In this document: piece after piece, positions 11,680 through 20,536 of the stretch
How positions within the stretch are numbered: the stretch's first letter is position 1
How the letters are laid out: every line of letters begins with the position of its first letter
Assembly (NCBI GenBank): GCA_003640385.1
Contig: RCAB01000646.1
Span: forward strand, 1-29,945
Length of the DNA stretch: 29,945 nucleotides
Direction: 5' to 3'
From: Setaria digitata
Lineage: Eukaryota > Nematoda > Chromadorea > Rhabditida > Setariidae
The notes under the pieces: model-generated
The model's input: the letters and a program-made list of their open reading frames with translations, nothing else
Told to the model about the DNA's origin: nothing
Database searches by the model: none
Program-made: the position numbers and the translations under genes

Positions 11680-14544
11680 CTAAAAAATATTTTTCTTTTT
11701 TTTTGCCAAAATGTTATACAATTAAACTTAATGCAATATGCAAATTTGAATTTAAATTTTCGCGTAAATTTCTTTAAAAGAATAATTTTACGGAATTAAT
11801 TTCAATCGCTGAAATAAATTTGTCTGGAAGTTAGCAAAATAAAAATACCAATTAACCATTGAAATGACAAAACATTGCAAAAAAGTGTTGTAAATTTGAG
11901 AGCAAATTATTTCATTTATTGAAAAGAGTGCCTAATTAAAAGATTAATTGAAGAAACAGGAAAGGATTTTATGCTACGTTAAATGCGTATTCCGAATTTG
12001 GTGCCGTAATTTCGATATTCCATGCTGTATTCGTATCCGTTTCATCACTAAACGTGTAATTATCCTGCGAAGATTCTGGCAGCTTCTGAATCTTCTCATG
12101 AAATTTCGCTACATCTACCGTCGTCTTACTTTCCATATGTTCATTTTCTGTTTTTGTTGTTTCAATTACTAAAATTATTTTCTTTTCCACATTAATTCTT
12201 TTTTTAATTAATTAGGGGAATGAAAGCATTCAGTAAACTAATAAGAATTAAAAAAGCCTACATGAAGGAAGTTTTAGTAGGATTTAATTCAAAATACGAA
12301 ATAATTCGGAAGTTATAAAGTTAGAAATGAATCAGAAATGAAAATGAAGACATTAAAAATTAATCGAAAAAAATTACAATGAAGCAGAAAAATAAATATA
12401 AAAAGCCTATTTTGCAATTAGCTTTCTCAGTCATTTGGATTAAATTAGAGTTTTTAAGTAATAGCATATTAATCAATTAAATCAAAAGATTAATAGGATG
12501 TAATTGATTGATTGCTTACCATATTTGTCAATTATTGGTGGACGAATTTGATAACGCTGTTGTTGATTTTGCTTATTAACATAATTGTACAGATTAGGAA
12601 TACATATATACGAACTTTCAGCCTGTAATAATTAACATTAATATAATGACGCGAATTAATTGGAAGTAAGCAAAAACTGCTATCAAGATCGATCTTTATT
12701 TTTATCATATTTTTATCATTATAATATGAGCCCACCGGCATTCGTACTCGCGTATTTGGCATCATTTCCTGAATGTTATCACCACAATTTGCTGCATTAA
12801 TAGCCTAGAAATTAGCAGAAATCTTATTTGAACATCTAATTTTTCTTCCGCTTAATTTTCGCAATTAATACTAATTAAATGCTGCATACTTTAAATATTT
12901 AAAGAAATCAATTAAAGAAAGAAAACAATTCAAACATGAAAGCAAGATAAAAATGGAATAAAACGTAGAATTTTACGTTTGCCGCAAACTGTCCATTCAT
13001 TTTAGCCCTATTGTATTCATCAGTTTCCATCTATAAAATCTTTGATTTTTCATTCCTGATCCGGTCAGAGATTAAGAATTGACAATAGAAACGAATGATA
13101 ACAACAACAATACTAAGACAATGAAGATTTCACACAGTAACAGCAATGTTAATTATGGAAAATAATAACAGTAAGAAATGATTTCGCAGTAGTAATGATA
13201 ACAGTGCATTTTAATTAATAATTCATACCAGTGAACAACGTAAAGCTTTGCTATCTCATCTTAATTTAAACAAAATTGAATGTTTTTTCTTTGAATTAAA
13301 TCAAAATATGATTTTTTGAAATTCACTTAAAAACTCTAAAACTCTTACCTTATCATCGTTCGTGAAGTTATTTATTGCAGCACTATCATTTTGCCAGTCA
13401 CCATCGATAACATCATAGACCTAGAAAAAAAATACATTGTTGTTTAATTATTTAAATATAATTCAAAATTTTCTTTTCGGATTAAGTCTTTTAATTTTGT
13501 CAAATTTTAGAACATTTTAAATCACTCATTTAAAAATTCATTGAGTTAAATCTTCAAATTAACAACTATTTATTAATTAATTACATTGTTAAGCGCTGGT
13601 ACAGCATAAATGGATGGCAAATATTTCGGTGTATTTTCTTCATTTTCCATAATAACTTTACCCTGCGAATTATTCAAATGAATTAAAATTAAAACAAAGA
13701 AAAGAACTCTCGAAGAATAGAAAAATAAATCTGTAAAAAATTATTTTGCATCAAGTTGTTAAAATTATTCAATTATTGTCAAAAAATAAGCTCCACTAGA
13801 CTTCATTCAGGGAACTGTTTAATTAGCTAAAAGTAAATTATGCATATGCTATAATTGCGCCAAATTTTAGACTTTTAAAAGTGTATTGATTGGTAAGTTA
13901 TCGATAAGCTATAAGGCGGTAATTTTTTGAGTTAGTAAACCTATGACAATATATTACTTTAATTTCACATTTACTTTATATTCACATTTCTTTTTTCATT
14001 CAGTGCTTAATGTATTTGTTTAGTTTCGAAAAAAAAATTCTCAAAGTACTAGAAAAAATAAAATAGCAGTTTAAAAAGACAACTGATAATGATAATTAAC
14101 TGATAAACTTACTTGAACTGGTGATTCACTTGTAATTCGATCCATTCCTGATGCTGGTATGAACATATTCAATGTATCAGAGTTGTTCCCATTTGCTGTT
14201 AAATTATAACCATCTAAATTTCCATTATCACCTGTACGCTTCGTCGAACTATTAATTTCGCTAATTGGCATTAATTCCTGCAAATAAGCTTCTTTTCTAA
14301 TAATAATAATAATAAGTGAGAAAGAAATTTTCGGAAAAAAATTTATAACAAAATTTTTGCCTTCAATTTTCATCCTAATTTTATGCAAAATTTATGAATT
14401 TTTCAAAAATATCATTATCACTTTTTTCTCAAATTAGGATCAAAATCAAAGCAATTAGTGCAGTCTTAACTTGCATCCGGACTAATTAATTAAATTTGAT
14501 GTCCATTCCTCCCAATAAATCGATGAAAGATTTTCTCCAAAATA

Positions 14545-14575
<31 letters not shown>

Positions 14576-14826
14576 TTTCGATCAAAAATTTATTTTGTCT
14601 TTTTTTTGAATTTCATTACATTCACAAAATTACACTTAAAATTGTTTGAATTAAAATTTTTTTCCTGTTATTTTACCTTATGCCCCTTATTAATTTGGTG
14701 CCCAATTTGACCTGTTGTTATCATACTATTGAGAAAATCATCATGATCCGTTGATAAATACACACTATTGCCATTTAGGCCTGGTTGACGACCGGAGCCA
14801 ACGTAGCAACTTGATGTCATTGTCAT
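11443..14826 (-). CDS. Unrecognised Asn/Tyr-rich protein, nine exons
   Basis: Nine exons with GT..AG borders join into about 368 residues ending QWSVY and TAA. I do not recognise the family. The protein is rich in Asn, Ser, Thr and acidic residues and has 19 spaced tyrosines (for example IYAVP, VYDVID, SYICIP, LYNYV, DKYVIE, EYAFN). There is no signal peptide, hydrophobic helix or known catalytic motif. The first six exons are all multiples of three and phase 0 at both ends. The first exon begins with ATG right after a CAACAG acceptor, which fits either a spliced-leader site or an internal exon of a longer gene; no further exon was found to the right. The composition suggests a disordered scaffold or a receptor tail with Tyr docking motifs, but this is a guess. 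Confidence 0.72.
11978..12168 (-). CDS. Unknown gene exon 8
   Basis: The first two bases complete Val, then IETTKTENEHMESKTTVDVA ... NIEITAPNSEYAFN before donor GTAGCA. Acid- and Thr-rich, with no recognised domain. The reading frame is kept into exon 9 (VDKYGNIDEQF). Confidence 0.74.
12520..12622 (-). CDS. Unknown gene exon 7
   Basis: AESSYICIPNLYNYVNKQNQ then QQRYQIRPPIIDKY and one base of a split Val codon (G|TA). Donor GTAAGC, acceptor ATTACAG. It has the densest tyrosine spacing in the protein. Confidence 0.74.
12748..12804 (-). CDS. Unknown gene exon 6, donor uncertain
   Basis: AINAANCGDNIQEMMPNTR, 19 codons, using donor GTACGA. A second phase-0 donor 12 bases further (GTGGGC, exon end at 12736) would add VRMP. 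Reading on through the intron puts the next exon in the wrong frame, so a donor must lie here. Confidence 0.62.
12977..13030 (-). CDS. Unknown gene exon 5 (micro-exon)
   Basis: 18 codons, phase 0: METDEYNRAKMNGQFAAN, donor GTAAAA, acceptor TTTATAG. Being short and symmetric, it is a good candidate for exon skipping. Confidence 0.68.
13349..13420 (-). CDS. Unknown gene exon 4
   Basis: 24 codons, phase 0: VYDVIDGDWQNDSAAINNFT then NDDK, donor GTAAGA, acceptor TTTTCTAG. Confidence 0.72.
13585..13662 (-). CDS. Unknown gene exon 3
   Basis: 26 codons, phase 0: GKVIMENEENTPKYLPSIYA and VPALNN, donor GTAATT, acceptor TCGCAG. Confidence 0.72.
14113..14277 (-). CDS. Unknown gene exon 2
   Basis: 55 codons, phase 0: ELMPISEINSSTKRTGDNGN ... 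SGMDRITSESPVQ. Acceptor TTTGCAG and donor GTAAGTTT are both strong nematode sites. Confidence 0.78.
14548..14572. repeat. (AT)12 microsatellite
   Basis: An uninterrupted AT dinucleotide run inside the intron between exons 1 and 2 of the unknown gene. Confidence 0.95.
14677..14826 (-). CDS. Unknown gene exon 1 (as seen)
   Basis: 50 codons, MTMTSSCYVGSGRQPGLN...HQINKGHK, donor GTAAAA. The acceptor CTGCAACAG directly abuts ATG, so this could be the trans-spliced first exon. A Met-starting internal exon remains possible, since exon 5 of this gene also starts with ATG. Confidence 0.7.
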
Positions 14827-15655
14827 CTGTTGCAGTTATAAAATTAATTTTGAAATTTTCGAATTTATACTCTTTTCTCTCTGAAATGCAAATTTTTGCA
14901 TTATAATCGTAACAATAATTATTATTAGTGTGATTTTAATAGCTATTTTCATTTTCATGTAAATTTTTTTAGTTATATCAAAATTTAAGAAATTTTCGTT
15001 CTTGTAATTCCAAAAAAGTTTTTATTAATATTCAAATTTTCAATCATAACAATTAATTGAAATTGGGCTTCTTAGCATTCATTTTTTGCATTACTTTTTA
15101 AATTTCAAATTATGCGCGATTAAATTGAATGAAAAATTAAATTAAATTATTAACTGAAAAATAATACAATTGTAAATGTTTGTTTGTTTGCTTGAAGGAA
15201 TAACATATTTTTAAAAATTCCAAAGATAAAAATTTGATTAAATATACTCATTAGTCATAAATAAATTAAAATTTTGCAGGGAAACTGTGTTAAATCCCGT
15301 TCCATTTAATTAGTTAATTAGTAAATCTCTATTCGTTAAATTTAGTCAATTACCGAATTGAAAAATTTGTATTTTCTAGCAAAATTAGGGCAAAAAAAGG
15401 GAGCATGTTTAACTTGAAATCTTAATCTCAGTTAACTATTGAATTCATTACTTTTGGAAATTGCCATTTTAATTGCTAATAAAATATTTACAATAATTGC
15501 TTAAATAACAAAAATTGTATTTCGTTTAAAAATCACATATTGTCATATACGGCCTGTTCAATGAAGAAAGCACTTTTGGAGTTTTTTTTTTTCTGCAAAT
15601 GTTACTCCAAAATTAAGTCAATCATGTTTATAATTAATTTCAGTTTGAGAAAGAG

Positions 15656-15788
15656 GTCCGAAAAGGTCACAGGGTTCATCTTCATCTGTGGGAAGGATCC
15701 ACGTAGGATCAAATTCATCTGAGGATGGATTCGGAAAGGATCAGATGTATCTGAAAAAGGATTCAAAATGGATCACCAAGGTTCAACT
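15656..15788. repeat. Degenerate 32-36-bp minisatellite, four units
   Basis: Units at 15656-15687, 15688-15720, 15721-15752 and 15753-15788 share GGAAAGGATC-like cores; the first three end in ATCT. The block is more GC-rich than its surroundings. One short open frame exists on the minus strand, but no family match or convincing splice pair was seen. Confidence 0.6.
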
Positions 15789-16206
15789 AAAAGAACAATT
15801 AGTCAATAACAATCTTCAATTCCTTTGTTGAAAAAATCAGAAACTTTGTCCCCAGTCTCAAAGAAAGGAATGAGAAATAAATTTGAAAATTTTCAAAAAA
15901 CTTCAATTTGCAGTTTTTTTTTAACTACCAATTTATTCGAATGATTTGAAATTTGTTTATTGCTATTTTTTGTCTTTTTATTTTCTCTTAAATTTTAGCT
16001 AAAAGAAAATCTTTTTTCTCAGATATGAATTTCAAAAATGTAATTTAATGTGTGTAATTTAAAGAATAATTTAACAAATCGGCATTTTTTAATCAGAAAG
16101 ACGAAGTAAAAATGTTTAAATCAAACTCTTTGAATAACCGAATTCGCTGCAATTAAATTAATTAAATAGCTAGCTGTAATGAGCTTTACGTTGCAGTCGC
16201 AATGTT

Positions 16207-16493
16207 TTGTTTACGTTACGTGTACTACGAGTACTTTAATTGTTTTGACGGAATTGATAAAATCAAATATAGCATAATCTGAACAGTAAAAAAAAGAAAC
16301 TAGAATCTAAAGATGACTAGGAATTATTTTTTCAATAATTAGGAGCAATTTTTCCCGTCTAATGAGATGAGTCATGTATGTGAAAATATTAGACGAATGA
16401 TTCTGGCAAATTGAAATTTCAAAATTCTTTCTAAAATCTATGATGATTTGTTTTCATGTGTTGTTTAGTTGTTTACGCACAACATGTAAACAA
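16207..16493. promoter_or_regulatory. Three FOXO/DAF-16-type sites
   Basis: TTGTTTAC at 16207-16214 and 16469-16476, and its complement GTAAACAA at 16486-16493, the last two as an inverted pair. TTGTTTAC is the consensus DAF-16 binding element. The cluster lies 1.4-1.7 kb upstream of the first seen exon of the unknown gene. The same 8-mer also appears elsewhere in this AT-rich window. Confidence 0.3.
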
Positions 16494-17224
16494 TGACTGG
16501 TAGAAGTTTTCAATTGAATTATTTACTAATTACTCATTTATTTCTCAAATCGATCATTACCGTACTTCAGTATTCATTCGTGAAAATTACATTCACTCAG
16601 TGAAGTGACAATTTAATCATTTCTCCTTTCTTGTTTCGTTGTTTTCTTTTTCTTTTACAATAGATATGCTAATTATCATCACCATTGTTCATCCTAACAA
16701 TCTGAAATTTAATTAGATTTATCATTGCTCTTCAATTAGTGGATTTATTTGATTAATTATTGCTATTAAAAGCAGTTTTTTTTTTTTCATTAAAACAATT
16801 CATTATTCGTGAACAAATTAATTAAATGGGAATTAATTAATGTGATGTCACAAGGATTAAATTTTGGGAAAAAGTGTTAAGATGGGTCGGTCAAATGAAA
16901 GACATATTGCAGCAAAATTCGAATTCGCTGCGGAATTTAAATCCATTCTCGCCAGAATTTTAATTTTTTCACCTTAAATTAAATGACAACAAAGATGTCC
17001 CGCAATACCATAAATGTTTTTCTTAATTAGTATTAACTTTAAGCTTGAGATGAAAAAAATGAAATTTTGAAATTGAAATGTGGAAAAAAACTTCACTTGG
17101 AGAGTTAAAGAAATTTTACTACATTGAAGAATTTAAATTTGACAATAATTGTCGAACTTCTTGATATGCTACCGTTTTTTTTTTTCCTTGGAAGGCTTTT
17201 GCGATAATCGATGGAGAAATTCCG

Positions 17225-17584
17225 TTACCGTCGCCGTGTAAGTCTAGAAGTACGACGACGTGGAACCGATTGACGAGTACGACGACTATAGCGGTAGGGT
17301 GAGCGCAATCGGCGAATTCGTGAGTACGAGCGTGAACGAGAAAGACGGCGACGTGGCCGTCGTGAACGAGAGAAACGTCGTAATCGAAGTGAGTCAGATT
17401 TATTTCCTTCTGTCATACGATACGATTGATACAGTATACGTGACGGTTTACGTCGACGCTGACGATAGCTACGTCGACTTACAGGAGATCGTGAAATGTA
17501 ACGTGTATAGTAGGGTTTTCGTGTTGTACTTCGTGATCGACTTCGACGGCTTCGAGATCGGTAACGTAAGCCATGACATGGCAT
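17225..17584 (-). CDS. Small intronless Arg/Ser-rich basic protein (RS or protamine-like)
   Basis: 119 residues from ATG at 17584 to TAA at 17225. The ATG lies in a good nematode context (ACAAAAATGCC); the frame stays open upstream to a TAA near 17641 but has no earlier ATG. The composition is extreme: 44 Arg, 23 Ser and 10 Tyr, with only one Glu and one Asp. RSRSRR, SRSRSYSR and RRPRRR runs are spread over the whole length. No RRM or other domain is present. Nearly all Arg codons are CGN, so the gene stands out as a GC-rich island in AT-rich DNA; this bias also opens a long antisense frame. Two readings fit: a free RS-domain protein linked to splicing, or a sperm nuclear basic protein that condenses chromatin. 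A retrocopied fragment of an SR gene is a third possibility. Confidence 0.65.
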   Translation of the reverse strand: MPCHGLRYRSRSRRSRSRSTTRKPYYTRYISRSPVSRRSYRQRRRKPSRILYQSYRMTEGNKSDSLRLRRFSRSRRPRRRLSRSRSYSRIRRLRSPYRYSRRTRQSVPRRRTSRLTRRR

Positions 17585-17861
17585 TTTTGTCACCAAGTCT
17601 ATTCCCAAATACAAGTCAGTCGAGTGGAAGTTATCGGTAAACGGTTAAGAGGTATTTAGGGTTATGGTGAATCGGTAATTAAGTCAAGGATAAATGAGTA
17701 GTTAAGAAATAAGAGTGAAACTATTTGTTGGGACTATTTGTACGCAACTATCAGATATGCAAAATATAATTCATTTTTTTTTTTTTTTGAATTGAAATGC
17801 AAATTTTTAGCTGGATATTTTGCGTTATTTTTCAGAATTTCCCATTGTTGGCAGATGAATG

Positions 17862-17885
17862 AAAAAAAAAAAAAAAAAAAAAAAA
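17862..17885. repeat. A24 homopolymer (one of many)
   Basis: Other long A runs include 18797-18818 (22), 19430-19450 (21), 19933-19950 (18) and 23091-23113 (23). Several runs in introns sit directly before acceptors on the minus strand and serve as pyrimidine tracts. Confidence 0.9.
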
Positions 17886-18470
17886 CAATTCCATACTAAC
17901 TAAAAAATTTTAAACTAAATTTCCTTCATTTCTCAATTAATCAGTTAATGACTCTATCTCTCAACTAATTTTTCCAATATCTATCGTATTTTAGGCACTT
18001 AATTTACAAAGCTTTAAATTAAATTTTTTTCAGTATTTTTGAAAAATATATAATTTTATCCTGATAACTACGCTTAATTAGAAATATTTCGTTGATCAAT
18101 AAAAAGTTCAACTTACGCTTCCATCAAGATTTATTTGGTTCTATTCTTTTGCTGATAATTCTTCATCAAAATGACCAAATAATTTCACTGTTATAACTTT
18201 TTATTTATTTTTTTTTAACATTTGGAAACCGTAAATGCAAATTGCTTCTTCTCAATCTTTAGATAATTTCTCATTATGGAATTCATTCGTCACCAGAACT
18301 GATATTTTCCGTCTACTCTTTCTATTCAGTTTTCATTTACTAATTTATTAAATACAATTTCAAAGTACTATTTTGTTTATTCATTACAAAACATGAAAGT
18401 AGTAGTTTTAAAAATATATTATACATAATCAGTATCTTGCGAATATATTTTTATTTAAATATATAACTTT

Positions 18471-18765
18471 AAATACATGTATTTATATTTTCTAACTTGT
18501 TTCGTGAAAAATCATTATCACTTATTATCACCATCATTATCATCCTACCAAAATTTCACTTACATAAAATATCACGTAATTCAATTATTAGAAATTATTA
18601 ATACTGAAATCACAACTTTAAAATCAGAAATATTTCGCCATAATTAAGCTTTTTGGAGTTTTCACAGTACGTAAAATGGAGCAATTAGGGAAAAGCTTCT
18701 CAAAAGCACAGTAAGAATTATAAGTTATTTTGAACAATGAATTAAATTTATATATACATGTATAT
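18471..18765. repeat. Two 14-bp perfect palindromes around ACATGT
   Basis: AAATACATGTATTT at 18471-18484 and ATATACATGTATAT at 18752-18765 are each self-complementary. They lie in the intergenic spacer between the RS-rich gene and the RPTP gene. Confidence 0.7.
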
Positions 18766-19989
18766 TTCTGTATTCACATCAAACTCTACTATTATTAAAA
18801 AAAAAAAAAAAAAAAAAATTAAATAATTAGATACAGGAACGATTTGAAAAGAATGCTTGAAACATGGGAATGAAAAAGCTAAAGAAATCAATGTAATACA
18901 GAAATGGGTAAGGATTTAATAAAATTGAAGTGAGATGAAGAAAGATGAAAAAAGAAAAACTGAAAAGGAAGCGTGAAGGGAAATAGGAAGTTTGGAAAAT
19001 AATCTTGAGCTTGATAAGCATGTTACCTCATTCGAATTTGCTACAATATCATTTCATTTCATATTAAATCATTTCTTAATTAATTCTATGCATAAATTTA
19101 ACTCATTAAGTTCTGAGGAATTAAATAAATCTACAGATGTTGATTTTGATGAAGATAATAATAATGATGATGATGGTGATGTTTCTGATTTTAATCATGC
19201 AAAGTAGAACTGTGTGAGATGTGTCATACTTTGCATTATTTTTAAATTAAACCATCTGATTGAATGCAGAAATGATGACATCTTTAATTAATGAAGAAAA
19301 TATGATAATTAGAAAAATGACGAGGCAGCGAAGTGTTAAAAGATGGCAAAAGTAAGAGATAGAAAAAAATAAGATTTCAAATTTTTTTAAATAAATGGAA
19401 AAGATAAAGAAATATTTAGAAACAAAATTAAAAAAAAAAAAAAAAAAAAATCACTGTAAAGCGCTATGAAATTATAATCTGAAATTGGCCCTTTTTTTTT
19501 TCCAATATATAAATTACTCACTTCATCCAATGCAAAATTTCAATTAGTTTTTAGAAACATGAAAAAAAAAACTTTAAAAACATTTAGCAAAAAAATGTCG
19601 AACAATTCAATATTAATTGGATGGAATATTTTGAAAATGAAAAAATCTTTTTAAAATCTTTTTTTCCCTCTTTTTTTTTGCTACTCGATGCTTTTTTAGC
19701 TGGTAATTGTTTAATAAAATTAATAAGTAAGGAAAAAAAAAAGAGAAAGATTTGAAAATTTAGTTTATATATCAAAAGACTAAATGTTGACAAAGAGATA
19801 AAATTTTTAACAATAAATAAATTTTAGCCGCTTTTTCCAATGAAATTATTTCCAATTAGAAAGCATTTAATTAATGGCTGAAAAAAAAAACAATTAATAT
19901 TTTTCTGATAACAACAACAACATTTGCAATAGAAAAAAAAAAAAAAAAAATGTATAAAGATAATTGTACATCAAAGGCTACTTTTCAGT

Positions 19990-19995
19990 TTTATT
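19990..19995 (-). promoter_or_regulatory. Possible poly(A) signal of the RPTP gene
   Basis: TTTATT on the plus strand is AATAAA on the minus strand. It is the first canonical hexamer downstream of the stop at 20270 and would give a 3' UTR of about 275 nt. AT-rich sequence makes chance hexamers common. Confidence 0.35.
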
Positions 19996-20196
19996 TCATC
20001 TTCAAAGAGCATGAAGAGAAAAAGAAAGAAAGAAAAAGAAAAGAAAATGAATGAATACCCGTATTAATTTTGAGAAATAAAAGAGAAAAGTAAGAAGAAG
20101 ATGGAATGGAATAAATAAGACATATTAACATACATTGATTTTAAAAAGAAAGCAACTGAACTGTATAATTTATCGAAAGCAAACATCATAAGATAT

Positions 20197-20215
20197 AAAC
20201 AAACAAACAAACAAA
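20197..20215. repeat. (AAAC)n microsatellite
   Basis: Nearly five AAAC repeats in the 3' flank of the RPTP gene, about 55 bases past the stop codon and so probably within the 3' UTR. Confidence 0.85.
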
Positions 20216-20269
20216 TGAATAATTAAAGAAAAAGAGAACGAAAAATATGAAATAATATTTCTGAGACAT

Positions 20270-20536
20270 TTAAGACATCTGATATGGATTATCATATGTG
20301 GCTAGGAATTCAAGGGCAGCTTGATAACAGAAATGATACTGATCCTTATCTTGAACCATATTTTGACGTTCAGTACGGAGCAATTTCACTGTAGTAAACA
20401 CGTCAACTACGTGTTCTAATTTCATCCGATCGATGATAACACTAAGTGCAATAAAAACTCCCGTACGTCCAGCACCTGTTGAGCAGTGCACCGTAATTGG
20501 ACCATCTACACCAAATTGCGTTTTTGTCCGATGTAC
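20270..20536 (-). CDS. ptp-3: RPTP terminal exon: D2 P-loop and C-terminus
   Basis: [16 protein letters not shown] leads into [12 protein letters not shown] (C799), then [20 protein letters not shown] and [19 protein letters not shown] before TAA at 20272-20270. Vertebrate LAR ends at nearly the same place (..ALEYLGSFDHYAT), so the C-terminus is complete. 88 residues plus stop. Confidence 0.96.
   Translation of the reverse strand, partial: VHRTKTQFGVDGPITVHCSTGAGRTGVFIALSVIIDRMKLEHVVDVFTTVKLLRTERQNMVQDKDQYHFCYQAALEFLATYDNPYQMS

Larger units (their letters stand above)
14827..17224. other. Spacer between the unknown gene and the RS-rich gene
   Basis: Contains the 15.7-kb minisatellite, the forkhead-type sites and a higher-complexity patch at 16853-16977 that is open on both strands. 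It probably includes the promoter of the unknown gene. No exon could be supported. Confidence 0.55.
17585..20269. other. Spacer between the RS-rich gene and the RPTP 3' end
   Basis: AT-rich, with many long A runs and two palindromes. It includes the presumed promoter of the RS-rich gene (a TATATTTT on the minus strand near 17765 is a weak TATA candidate) and the RPTP 3' UTR. An acidic open frame on the plus strand at 18992-19207 is judged below. Confidence 0.55.

Noticed and set aside
15540..15722. Plus-strand ORF running into the minisatellite
   Set aside because: Half of it is poly-Phe and intron-like sequence, and the rest is repeat units. A TTTCAG before the repeat could be an acceptor, but no downstream coding continuation was found.
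17260..17640. 126-residue plus-strand open frame, acidic, opposite the RS-rich gene
   Set aside because: It is the antisense shadow of CGN-rich Arg codons (read back as NCG triplets such as ACG and TCG). The minus-strand RS composition is the biologically sensible reading.
18992..19207. Plus-strand acidic frame ending DEDNNNDDDGDVSDFNHAK
   Set aside because: The Asp/Asn run comes from a GAT/AAT microsatellite like others in the window. The only ATG in frame leaves about 39 residues, and no acceptor or partner exon was found. Not excluded, but unsupported.
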